Notes under the pieces: model-generated
What the model saw: only the letters and a program-made list of their open reading frames with translations
Databases searched by the model: none
What the model was told of the DNA's origin: nothing
Assembly (NCBI GenBank): GCA_965212085.1
Contig: OZ243042.1
Location: 2,418,001 to 2,482,000, forward strand
Reading direction: 5' to 3'
DNA: 64,000 nucleotides
DNA from: JAHRAW01 sp965212085
GTDB taxonomy: Bacteria; Pseudomonadota; Gammaproteobacteria; Arenicellales; Poriferihabitantaceae
Shown here: piece after piece, positions 53,620 to 63,274 of the stretch
Numbering within the stretch: the first letter of the stretch is position 1
How the letters are laid out: every line of letters begins with the position of its first letter
Translations under genes and position numbers: made by a program

Positions 53620-56289
53620 ATGGAACTCGTCTTTCTCGCCATCCTGATCCTGCTGATGATCCTGGCGCTGACCGCCGGCTATCCGGTGGCGTTCGCGCTG
53701 CCGGGCTCGTCCATCCTCGCCATCGCGCTGGCGGCGTTGTGCGGCTACTTGTTCGCCGGCGACACCAGCGCCTACTTCGCCCAGGACGGGCCGACGCAGT
53801 GGCTGAGCGCGGGCGTAACCAACTTCCGAAGTTTGTACTGGGACGTGGAGCGCGACACGCTCATCGCCATTCCGTTGTTCGTGTTCATGGGCATCATGCT
53901 GCAACGCTCGAAAATCGCCGAAGACCTGCTGGTGGCCATGGCCCGGCTGTTCGGCCCGGTGCCCGGCGGACTCGGCATTTCGGTGGTGTTCGTCGGCGCG
54001 CTGCTGGCCGCCACCACCGGCATCGTCGGCGCCACGGTCATCGCCATGGGCCTGATTTCGCTGCCGGCGATGCTGCGCAACAACTACTCCAAATCGCTGG
54101 CCAGCGGCACCATCTGCGCCTCCGGCACCCTCGGCCAGATTATTCCGCCGTCGGTGGTGCTGATCATCCTCGCCGACCAGTTGTCGAGCGCGGTGGACCA
54201 GGCCGGCACCGCGCGCAAGGCCGAATACAAGGAGGCCACCGGCGAGTTCACGATGCCCTCGGAGTTCGACATCACCTCGGCCAGCGCCGGCGATATGTTC
54301 ATGGGCGCGCTGGTTCCCGGCCTGCTGCTGGTGGCGATCTACATGGCCTACATCCTCATCAGCACCCTGATCCGCCCCGAAACCGCGCCGCCGGTTCCCT
54401 ACCACGGCAAGTACGACCGCCGCTTCGCGTTGCGTGTGGTGCTGGCGCTGGTGCCGCCGCTGTCGCTGATCTTCGCGGTGCTCGGCTCCATCGTCACCGG
54501 CGTCGCCACGGTCAACCAGGCCGGCGCCATCGGCGCGGTGGGCGCGATGATCATGGGCGGCTACCGCCTGATGGAAGGCAAGCCCGGCGCCTACCGGCCG
54601 GCGGTGCTCGCCATCGGCGCCACGCTCGTCATCTTGATCCTCATCAACCTCTTCGACCTCAACATCAAAAACATCAAAACCGGCGCCGACATGTTCGGCA
54701 TCGCGCTGGCGGTGCTCGCCGTGGCGGTGCTGCTGAGCGCGGTGTTGTGGAGCGCGTGGCGCGCCTACACCATTGACGACACCTTGCGCGGCGTGATGGT
54801 GGAAACCGCCAAAACCACTTCCATGGTGTTCATCATCCTCATCGGTGCCGCCATGCTCACCTCGGCGTTTCGCGGCTTCGGCGGCGAACACCTGGTCAAG
54901 GAATTTCTCACTGGCCTGCCGGGCGGTTTCTGGGCGCAGTTCGTGGTGGTCATGCTGGTAATTTTTCTGCTCGGCTTTTTCCTCGACTTCATCGAAATCG
55001 CGGTGGTGGTGGTGCCCATCGTCGCGCCGATACTGCTCGCCGACCCGTCCGCCAACATCACCGCGGTATGGCTCGGCGTCATGATCGGTCTCAACATCCA
55101 GACCTCGTTCCTGACCCCGCCGTTCGGCTTCGCGTTGTTCTACTTGCGCGGAGTCGCGCCCCCCGAAGTCAAAACCACGCAAATCTACAAAGGCGCGTTC
55201 GCCTTCATCCTCCTGCAACTCGCCGGGCTGAGCATCGCCGGCTACTTCCCGAGCCTCGTCAACTACATGCCGTACCGCACCTACCTGACCTCGGAAACCG
55301 CGCCGCCGCCGGTCAACCCGCGCTTGCAGTTCTGCATGGAGCGCCGGGTATTCGCCGAATACCGGGGCCGGGACAACCGCGAACGCATCACCGAAAACAT
55401 CAACCGCGCGCGGACGCTGGACTTGTCGGCGCTGCCCGAAGACTACCGCACCGCCCTGAGCGACGGCTTTGCGGCGGCGGGCGGCACCTTCAATTTGGTG
55501 GAGCGAATCGCTGCCACCGAAACCGAACTGAACGCGTACATTGACGGCTACATCCCCCTGCAACGCCAGAACCGGCGCACCCAGATCAGCGTCCGCAAAC
55601 TGGAACGCAAAATCGAACAACTCCAAACCCGCCACGGCCGGCTGCGGCGCAACCAGAACGCCACCCAGACACAACTGGAACCCCTGGAACAGGAAATCGC
55701 CCAACTGCAAAGAGAAAAACAAGCGCTGCTGGACAGCATCCCGCCCCACTGGAGCGCCGCAAAAGCGACCTACGGCGAACTCTTCAACGCCGACCAAAAA
55801 GCGCGCCAGACCTACCGCCGCAACGTGGACAACGCCTACCAACCCCTCGCCAACGCCCGCAACGTAATCCGACAAGGCGCGGCTTTGGCGGCGCTGGAGG
55901 AACGGTTAACCGGCCTCGCAAACGTCGTCGCCGCAAGCCCGGCGGATCAGGCGATAACGCAAATCAAACAAGTGGAAAGCAAACTCAGCGCAGTCGCCGG
56001 CACCGCCCCCATCAAATCAACTCTGAAAAAATCCCGCCGCGCACTCAAAGGCGACACCCCCGACCGGGGCGCGTCAAGCCAGTTATTGCAACAAGCGGTA
56101 ACCCTGTTCAACCAGGAAGTCAACTGGCGCAACACCGCGGCCAGTTCCATCCTGCCCGCCCTCGACCAATACAACGACACCATAAAAAGCACCATCGGCC
56201 TGCGCCTGCAAAAACGCCTGACCACCGCACAAGCCAAAGACATCGCCGCCTGCCAGTCGGCGCATCGGGATATTTCGTTGCATTTTTAG
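53620..56289 (+). CDS. TRAP transporter large permease DctM with long coiled-coil tail
   Basis: 889 residues, roughly twice a typical DctM. Residues 1-550 are the carrier: MELVFLAILILLMILALTAGYPVAFAL, GALLAATTGIVGATVIAMGLISLP, GQIIPPSVVLIILADQL and GLNIQTSFLTPPFGFALFYLRG. A hydrophilic insert (KAEYKEATGEFTMPSEFD) sits after the first substrate-loop region. From about residue 555 to 889 there is a soluble, strongly helical extension with a coiled-coil core (about 650-710, RKLERKIEQLQTRHGRLRRN). The tail has no recognised domain; it could contact a partner or the cell envelope. Confidence 0.9.
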   Translation: MELVFLAILILLMILALTAGYPVAFALPGSSILAIALAALCGYLFAGDTSAYFAQDGPTQWLSAGVTNFRSLYWDVERDTLIAIPLFVFMGIMLQRSKIAEDLLVAMARLFGPVPGGLGISVVFVGALLAATTGIVGATVIAMGLISLPAMLRNNYSKSLASGTICASGTLGQIIPPSVVLIILADQLSSAVDQAGTARKAEYKEATGEFTMPSEFDITSASAGDMFMGALVPGLLLVAIYMAYILISTLIRPETAPPVPYHGKYDRRFALRVVLALVPPLSLIFAVLGSIVTGVATVNQAGAIGAVGAMIMGGYRLMEGKPGAYRPAVLAIGATLVILILINLFDLNIKNIKTGADMFGIALAVLAVAVLLSAVLWSAWRAYTIDDTLRGVMVETAKTTSMVFIILIGAAMLTSAFRGFGGEHLVKEFLTGLPGGFWAQFVVVMLVIFLLGFFLDFIEIAVVVVPIVAPILLADPSANITAVWLGVMIGLNIQTSFLTPPFGFALFYLRGVAPPEVKTTQIYKGAFAFILLQLAGLSIAGYFPSLVNYMPYRTYLTSETAPPPVNPRLQFCMERRVFAEYRGRDNRERITENINRARTLDLSALPEDYRTALSDGFAAAGGTFNLVERIAATETELNAYIDGYIPLQRQNRRTQISVRKLERKIEQLQTRHGRLRRNQNATQTQLEPLEQEIAQLQREKQALLDSIPPHWSAAKATYGELFNADQKARQTYRRNVDNAYQPLANARNVIRQGAALAALEERLTGLANVVAASPADQAITQIKQVESKLSAVAGTAPIKSTLKKSRRALKGDTPDRGASSQLLQQAVTLFNQEVNWRNTAASSILPALDQYNDTIKSTIGLRLQKRLTTAQAKDIAACQSAHRDISLHF

Positions 56290-56305
56290 GGGACTATCTC
56301 AAGGG

Positions 56306-56583
56306 GCGCGTGACGCGCATTGCGGGGGGAAGACCCCCCGCACCCCCCTGTGCGCGACAGTCCGGCTGGCGCCGAACCAAAAAAACTGGATTCCCGATAC
56401 GATGAAAAATATGGTCGCTATCGCTCCCTATTTTTCTATCGTTCGGGAATGACACCGAGAGAGATTCGTGCTTTCGCGAGTATGACACCGAGGGTGCGGC
56501 AACACCTCTGTCGTCATTCCCGAGCGTTAGTGTCCGTTGCCGCGTTAGCGGCTTACGGACACTTGCGTACTCGGGAATCCAGT
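56306..56583. repeat. Composite intergenic repeat R3 (modules Z-short, Y and X)
   Basis: 56306-56375 is module Z lacking the central ~48 bases seen in R1 and R2. 56386-56453 is module Y. 56511-56583 is module X, an imperfect hairpin with outer arms ATTCCCGAG/CTCGGGAAT, middle arms AGTGTCCGT/ACGGACACT and inner GCCGC/GCGGC. Nothing coding is seen in 56290-56743 apart from these and the ahcY-end repeat. Confidence 0.88.
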
Positions 56584-56701
56584 TCAATGCCCGTCCGGCG
56601 AAACCGGACACTCTTTAGCGGGCACGACGCGTAATGAAAATTACAGATGCAATCCATTACACGACCACAACATTTTTCCACAAATGATATAAACGTCCCG
56701 G

Positions 56702-56757
56702 CTCAATACCGATAATAATCCGTCTTATAAGGCCCGTCCATCGTCACGCAAATATAG
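56702..56757 (-). repeat. Second, diverged copy of the ahcY 3' end
   Basis: About 56 bases match the last bases of ahcY (58014-58069) at roughly 88%. Read in the ahcY frame it encodes YICVTMDGPYKTDYYRY followed by a stop, against YIGVPVDGPYKADHYRY in ahcY. It lies at the far end of the PLD island and overlaps the end of the zinc-ribbon gene. Confidence 0.9.
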
Positions 56758-56947
56758 CATCTTCCGCTGTGCCTAATTCCCCACAAACAGGACAATAATC
56801 TGCTTCCTCATAACTGCCATAACCTTCGTAAAACAAATCCATATCATCTAAAAGTATTCCGCTAATAGCATTCACAACACGACTGAAATTTCTGCATTTC
56901 AGATTTTCGCAGACAACTGGTATAATTATTTTTTTGTTTTGTGCCAT
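56744..56947 (-). CDS. Small zinc-ribbon-like protein (PLD island)
   Basis: 67 residues starting MAQNKKIIIPVVCENLKC. Two cysteine pairs, C13/C18 and CPVC near residue 54, suggest a zinc ribbon. Its start overlaps the PLD gene by 22 bases, so translation is coupled. AT-rich. No family recognised; a partner or regulator of the nuclease is plausible. Confidence 0.6.
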   Translation of the reverse strand: MAQNKKIIIPVVCENLKCRNFSRVVNAISGILLDDMDLFYEGYGSYEEADYCPVCGELGTAEDAIFA

Positions 56948-57789
56948 AGTTTTGTGCGTTGGTCGTAAACTATTAAACTTGATCTTCTCAGATTTACTTG
57001 GGCGCTCCTAACTTGATGCTTCCACAGTTTCCCGTAATGAGTTCCATCAATCACCCTGTCAGTCCGATCATCGCATAAATCCGGGTGAATACCACTTATA
57101 AGCATATTCAGTTCCTTGGTTTGTGCGGGCCCCTTGGATAACAGATATAACAGTGTCTCGGAAAAAATCGAATGTGTGTTTCTGTTCTTTACCCTTATTC
57201 TGATGAGGTTATCCTCTATTTCCCGCTGTTGATTCGCGGATTGTAATTTAATAGTTCGCTTAATCTTTTTTTGCTCAGCTTCAATCATTCTTTTTGTTTC
57301 TTCAATTTGAGGATGAAGTATCTCAAGTTGATTCTGGGTTATATCTGCACCCAATTTTCTATATTCATCCATATCACCTTGTATCTTTCGAACGACATCG
57401 CTATCACTTATTTTAACGCCGTATTCAAAATTAACCTTGCCCCCTCCTTGTGAAAAATTGGCCGACGCTATAACCGCGTTAGATTGATTGGCAATATAAA
57501 CTTTTGCGTGGATTCTAGGCAGGTAAGTAATGCAAACATTATGATGATTTTCAAAAAGGTACATCAAGGCTAATATTTCTGTCGATCCTTGAACCAATGT
57601 TCGATAAGAAATATCCGTTAAAACGTTAATCTTAATATCATTGTTAGGTTTTTTCTCAGCAATCGTTTCAATGAGCATTTTCACCGGGCCGGATGTTATG
57701 TATGGTGAACATATAAAACAATCTGTAACAATGTCTTTAGCAAACTTCTTGAAAGTCGGGCTAAATGGGGTTTTGATTAGATCAAGCAT
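56926..57789 (-). CDS. Phospholipase-D-family nuclease with C-terminal wHTH-like domain
   Basis: 287 residues. A single HKD-type motif lies in RIHAKVYIANQSNAVIASAN: His94, Lys96 and, in the Asp position, Asn101, followed by S-x-N and Glu122. One motif per chain fits nucleases of the Nuc/BfiI type, which work as dimers. The C-terminal ~80 residues (LLYLLSKGPAQTKELNML then GKLWKHQVRSAQVNLRRSSLIV) look like the winged-helix tail of restriction proteins. AT-rich. It is in an island inserted after ahcY, so a restriction or phage-defence role is likely but unproven. Confidence 0.72.
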   Translation of the reverse strand: MLDLIKTPFSPTFKKFAKDIVTDCFICSPYITSGPVKMLIETIAEKKPNNDIKINVLTDISYRTLVQGSTEILALMYLFENHHNVCITYLPRIHAKVYIANQSNAVIASANFSQGGGKVNFEYGVKISDSDVVRKIQGDMDEYRKLGADITQNQLEILHPQIEETKRMIEAEQKKIKRTIKLQSANQQREIEDNLIRIRVKNRNTHSIFSETLLYLLSKGPAQTKELNMLISGIHPDLCDDRTDRVIDGTHYGKLWKHQVRSAQVNLRRSSLIVYDQRTKLWHKTKK

Positions 57790-57797
57790 TTAACTTG

Positions 57798-58004
57798 TCA
57801 GGATAAAAATATCGTACGCAGAATCGGCAAAACGTTAACAACGATAATCACCCCCAGCATCAACTTAACAACCAACAAATCAAACTTGATTTTACCAAAC
57901 CCGTGGCCGTAACCGGCAACCGCTTGCGCCGCCGCAGTTGCCTTTTCCTCGCTCGCACCGGCGTCAAGAAAGGCGTCATAGACCTCTTTAAGAATCACGC
58001 TCAT
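57798..58004 (-). CDS. Small membrane-anchored protein, DUF1640-like (PLD island)
   Basis: 68 residues. The N-terminal helix (LKEVYDAFLDAGASEEKATAAAQAV) and C-terminal membrane segment (VVKLMLGVIIVVNVLPILRTIF) resemble shortened DUF1640/CCDC90-type proteins. It lies between ahcY (ten bases after its stop) and the PLD gene, on the same strand. Function unknown. Confidence 0.55.
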   Translation of the reverse strand: MSVILKEVYDAFLDAGASEEKATAAAQAVAGYGHGFGKIKFDLLVVKLMLGVIIVVNVLPILRTIFLS

Positions 58005-58014
58005 AACATTTTTC

Positions 58015-59721
<1,707 letters not shown>

Positions 59722-59756
59722 GGATTTCTCCGAATATAGAATCGATGAATTCGCTA

Positions 59757-60923
59757 TTACAAACCGGCATCGGCGCGCAATTGCTCAGCCTTGTCGGTTT
59801 TCTCCCAGGTGAAGTCATCGTCGCGCCGCCCGAAATGACCGTAGGCGGCGGTCTTGCGGTAGATCGGCCTGAGCAGGTTGAGGCCCTGAACGATGGCCTT
59901 GGGGCGCAAGTCGAAATGTTTGGCGATCAGTTTTTCGATTTGCTCGTCGCCGATTTTGCCGCTGCCAAAGGTTTCCACCATCACCGACACCGGCTTGGCG
60001 ACCCCGATGGCGTAGGCGACCTGCACCTCGCACTTGTCCGCCAGCCCCGCCGCGACCACGTTCTTGGCCACGTAGCGGGTCGCGTAGGCGGCCGAACGGT
60101 CAACCTTGGACGGGTCCTTGCCGGAGAAGGCGCCGCCGCCGTGGTGGGCCGACCCGCCGTAGGTGTCAACGATAATTTTGCGCCCGGTCAGGCCGCAGTC
60201 GCCGACCGGGCCGCCGATCACGAAGCGCCCGGTGGGGTTCACGAGGAAACGGGTGTCGGCGGTGATCAGTTTGGCGGGCAGCACCGGCTTGATGATTTCT
60301 TCGATGACCGCTTCCGACAGTTCGCCGTGTTCGACGCCGTCGTCGTGCTGGGTTGACAGCACCACGGTGTCCACGGTGTGCGGTTTGCCGTCCACGTAGC
60401 GCACCGTCACCTGGGACTTGGCGTCCGGGCGCAGCCATTCCAGTTTGCCGGCCTTGCGCACTTCGGCCTGTTTTTCCATCAGCCGGTGGGCGTAGGTGAT
60501 GGGGAAAGGCATCAGCACGTCGGTTTCGTTGCAGGCGTAGCCGAACATCAAGCCCTGGTCGCCGGCGCCCTGGTCGAGGTCCAGCCCCTGCCCTTCGTTG
60601 ACCCCCTGGGCGATATCCGGCGACTGCTTGTCGATGGACACGAGGATCGCGCAGCTCTGTGCATCAAAACCCATTTGCGAAGAGTTGTATCCGATTTCCC
60701 GGACCGCGTCGCGGACCACTTCGGGAATATCAACCGTGGCGTTCGAAGTAATCTCGCCGCCGAGCACCACCATGCCGGTGTTAATCAGGGTTTCGCAGGC
60801 CACCCGCGCGCCCGTATCCTGGGCCAGCATGGCGTCGAGCACCGCGTCCGAGACCCGGTCGGCGACCTTGTCGGGATGGCCTTCGGAAACCGATTCGGAG
60901 GTAAATAAAAAGGAGTTTGACAT
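59757..60923 (-). CDS. metK: S-adenosylmethionine synthetase
   Basis: 388 residues from ATG 60923, with GAGG 12 bases before it. MSNSFLFTSESVSEGHPDKVADRVSDAVLD, GDQGLMFGYACNET, and GGGAFSGKDPSKVDRSAAYA are the usual signatures. It makes SAM from methionine and ATP. It is next to ahcY, joining the methyl cycle. No SAM riboswitch is seen in the 242-base gap upstream; a possible -10 (TATGCT) lies near 61024-61030. Confidence 0.97.
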   Translation of the reverse strand: MSNSFLFTSESVSEGHPDKVADRVSDAVLDAMLAQDTGARVACETLINTGMVVLGGEITSNATVDIPEVVRDAVREIGYNSSQMGFDAQSCAILVSIDKQSPDIAQGVNEGQGLDLDQGAGDQGLMFGYACNETDVLMPFPITYAHRLMEKQAEVRKAGKLEWLRPDAKSQVTVRYVDGKPHTVDTVVLSTQHDDGVEHGELSEAVIEEIIKPVLPAKLITADTRFLVNPTGRFVIGGPVGDCGLTGRKIIVDTYGGSAHHGGGAFSGKDPSKVDRSAAYATRYVAKNVVAAGLADKCEVQVAYAIGVAKPVSVMVETFGSGKIGDEQIEKLIAKHFDLRPKAIVQGLNLLRPIYRKTAAYGHFGRRDDDFTWEKTDKAEQLRADAGL

Positions 60924-61165
60924 TGATGGAAGCCTCATTCATACCCGCCCCGTGGCCGGCGCAACCGGCAAGTCAGGGGTTGGTGGGGATTGGAGTTATG
61001 GTGTTTGCAAAGCGCGCAATGGTAGCATATTTGCCGGTGCGGGAATATGTCCGGGGCTTTGCGCGCGCCGGCTGTCCGATGCACGGCTATTCGCCGCCCT
61101 TTCGGGTAAAATACCGGCTCCTTGACCCGTGACCCGACCCTGACCCGCACCCCGGCCAACCCCCG

Positions 61166-62092
61166 ATGAGCACCCAATCCGCACCGCCCGCCACCGCCAC
61201 TGCCGCTCCCGCCGCCGGTCCCCACGAGACCACCCGCATCCTGACCGAGGCGCTTCCCTACATCCGGCGCTACCAGGGCAAGACCATCGTCATCAAATAC
61301 GGCGGCAGTGCCATGGGCGATGAGGCGCTCAAAAACAGCTTCGCCCGCGACGTGATCCTGATGAAACTGGTGGGCATGAACCCGGTGGTGGTGCACGGCG
61401 GCGGCCCGCAGATCAGCCAACTGCTGGAGAAAATCGGCAAGGAATCCACCTTCATTGACGGCATGCGCGTTACCGACTCGGAGACCATGGATGTGGTGGA
61501 AATGGTGCTCGGCGGGCTGGTCAACAAGGACATCGTGCGCCTCATCAACTCCCTCGGCGGGCGCGCGGTGGGCCTGAGCGGCAAGGACGGCAACCTGATT
61601 CGCGCCCGAAAACTGCACGTCGGCAAGGGCGACCCGCTCCTTGAACGCCCGGAAATTATTGACTACGGCCACGTCGGCGAGGTCGAGTCCATTGACCCGC
61701 GGGTGGTGCAACTCCTGGAAAGCCAGGCGTTCATCCCGGTGATCGCGCCCATCGGGGTCGGCGAGGACGGCCAGACCTACAACATCAACGCCGACCTGGT
61801 GGCCGGCAAAATGGCGGTGGTGCTCGGCGCCGAGAAACTGATGCTGCTGACCAACACCCCCGGCGTCCTCGACCACAACGGCCAACTGGCCACCGACCTC
61901 AACCCCCCGGCCATCGAGAAACTCCTGGGCGATGGGGCCATTGCAGACGGCATGATTCCCAAGGTGGACTGCGCCCTGGACGCGGTCAAAAACGGCGTCA
62001 ACACCGCGCTGATCATTGACGGCCGGGTCGAGCACGCGCTACTGCTCGAACTGTTCACCGACGCCGGCATCGGCACTCAGATCAGCGCCTGA
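61166..62092 (+). CDS. argB: N-acetylglutamate kinase
   Basis: 308 residues. The Lys of KYGGSAMGDEALK, PVVVHGGGPQISQLLEK and NINADLVAGKMAVVLGAEKLMLLTN motifs of the amino-acid kinase family are present. It performs the second step of arginine synthesis. The first ~18 residues are Ala/Pro-rich. Confidence 0.96.
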   Translation: MSTQSAPPATATAAPAAGPHETTRILTEALPYIRRYQGKTIVIKYGGSAMGDEALKNSFARDVILMKLVGMNPVVVHGGGPQISQLLEKIGKESTFIDGMRVTDSETMDVVEMVLGGLVNKDIVRLINSLGGRAVGLSGKDGNLIRARKLHVGKGDPLLERPEIIDYGHVGEVESIDPRVVQLLESQAFIPVIAPIGVGEDGQTYNINADLVAGKMAVVLGAEKLMLLTNTPGVLDHNGQLATDLNPPAIEKLLGDGAIADGMIPKVDCALDAVKNGVNTALIIDGRVEHALLLELFTDAGIGTQISA

Positions 62093-62126
62093 GCGCTGGG
62101 GCGGCGCGCGGGCCGGACGCCCAACC

Positions 62127-63005
62127 ATGAATCCCGCCGACCAAGCCATTGACCGGGTCAGAGGCCTGCCGTGCTGGCGCGGGGCGGTGGCGCCGGTGCC
62201 CCTCGGCGGTGGTTTGAGCAACCACAACTTCGTGGTGGAGGACGCCGGCGCCAAATACGTAGCGCGCATCGGCGGCGATATGCCCATGCACAACGTAATG
62301 CGCTTCAACGAACAAGCCTGCGGGCGCGCCGCGGCGGCCATCGGCATCGCCCCCAAACCGGTGTACGCCGAAGCGGACGCGCTGGTCATGGAGTTTGTCG
62401 AAGGCACGGTTTTCGACGCCGCCTTGGTGCGCGACAACATCGCGCGGATTCTGCAACCGCTGAAAGCATTGCATCAAGCGGGCACCCGGGCGGTGCGCGG
62501 GCCGGTTCTGGGATTCTCGGTGTTTCACGTCGTGCGCCACTACCAAAAACTCCTCAACGAACGCCACTGCCGTAGCGCATCGCAACTGCCGGGCCTGATG
62601 AAAATAGCCGAACAACTGGAAGCGGCGGTGGGCGCCATTGAACCCGCGCTGTGCCACAACGACCTGCTGGCCGCCAACTTCATAGACGACGGCGCGCGCA
62701 TCCGCATCATTGATTGGGAACACGCCGGCTTCAACACGCCTTTGTTCGACCTCGCCAACATCGCCTCCAACAGCGTCTTCCCCGAAGAACTGGAACGGGA
62801 AATGCTCGAACGCTACTACGGCGACCCGCCCGACCGGACGATGTGGCGGCGCTTCAAAGCGCTGCGCGCAGCCTCCCATCAACGCGAAGCAATGTGGAGC
62901 ATGACCGCAGAAATCCATTCCGAACTCGACCAGGACTACGCCGCCTATACCGAAAAAAACCTCAACGACTTCAAGCGCGCATTTGAGGAATTCCAGGCGT
63001 TATGA
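62127..63005 (+). CDS. Choline/ethanolamine-kinase-like phosphotransferase
   Basis: 292 residues from ATG 62127. Protein-kinase-like APH fold: LGGGLSNHNFVVEDAGAKYVARIGG in the nucleotide lobe, ALCHNDLLAANF with the catalytic Asp, and IDWEHAGFNTPLFDLAN as the metal-binding motif. The NHNF/N-x-N-F and W-E-H/Y pattern points to the LicA/choline-kinase branch. It probably phosphorylates a small alcohol such as choline; the substrate is not certain. It follows argB by 34 bases. Confidence 0.83.
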   Translation: MNPADQAIDRVRGLPCWRGAVAPVPLGGGLSNHNFVVEDAGAKYVARIGGDMPMHNVMRFNEQACGRAAAAIGIAPKPVYAEADALVMEFVEGTVFDAALVRDNIARILQPLKALHQAGTRAVRGPVLGFSVFHVVRHYQKLLNERHCRSASQLPGLMKIAEQLEAAVGAIEPALCHNDLLAANFIDDGARIRIIDWEHAGFNTPLFDLANIASNSVFPEELEREMLERYYGDPPDRTMWRRFKALRAASHQREAMWSMTAEIHSELDQDYAAYTEKNLNDFKRAFEEFQAL

Positions 63006-63044
63006 AAGGCAGGCGACCGCGCCAAACCAAATTCAACTGGATAC

Positions 63045-63256
63045 CCGCATGCGCGGGCATAACACCGAGAGCGTGGCAACAACGCTGTCGTCATTCCCGA
63101 GCGTTAGTGTCCGTTGCCGCGCAAGCGGCTTACGGACACTTGCGTACTCGGGAATCCAGTGCCACACGACCCCCGCCGGTTTAACCCCTGGATTCCCGAA
63201 TGCGATGAAAAATATAGTCGCTGGCGCTCCTTATTTTTCTATCGTTCGGGAATGAC
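63045..63256. repeat. Composite intergenic repeat R4 (modules W, X and Y)
   Basis: 63045-63066 is a small hairpin (ACCCGC/GCGGGC) with the core CTGGATACCCGC. 63088-63159 is module X, identical to the R3 copy except for two bases in the loop. 63188-63256 is module Y. All three share CTGGAT-type ends. It fills the gap between the kinase gene and rlpA. Confidence 0.88.
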
Positions 63257-63274
63257 GGGCGGGTTTTCATACTT

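Noticed and set aside
52621..55875. A 1084-codon open frame antisense to dctQM
   Set aside because: It mirrors codon periodicity of the GC-rich permease genes, has low-complexity His/Gln/Arg/Gly composition and no known domain.
60924..61165. SAM or SAH riboswitch upstream of metK/ahcY
   Set aside because: No conserved core of the SAM-I, SAM-II or SAH classes could be found by eye in the metK leader or the metK-ahcY gap.
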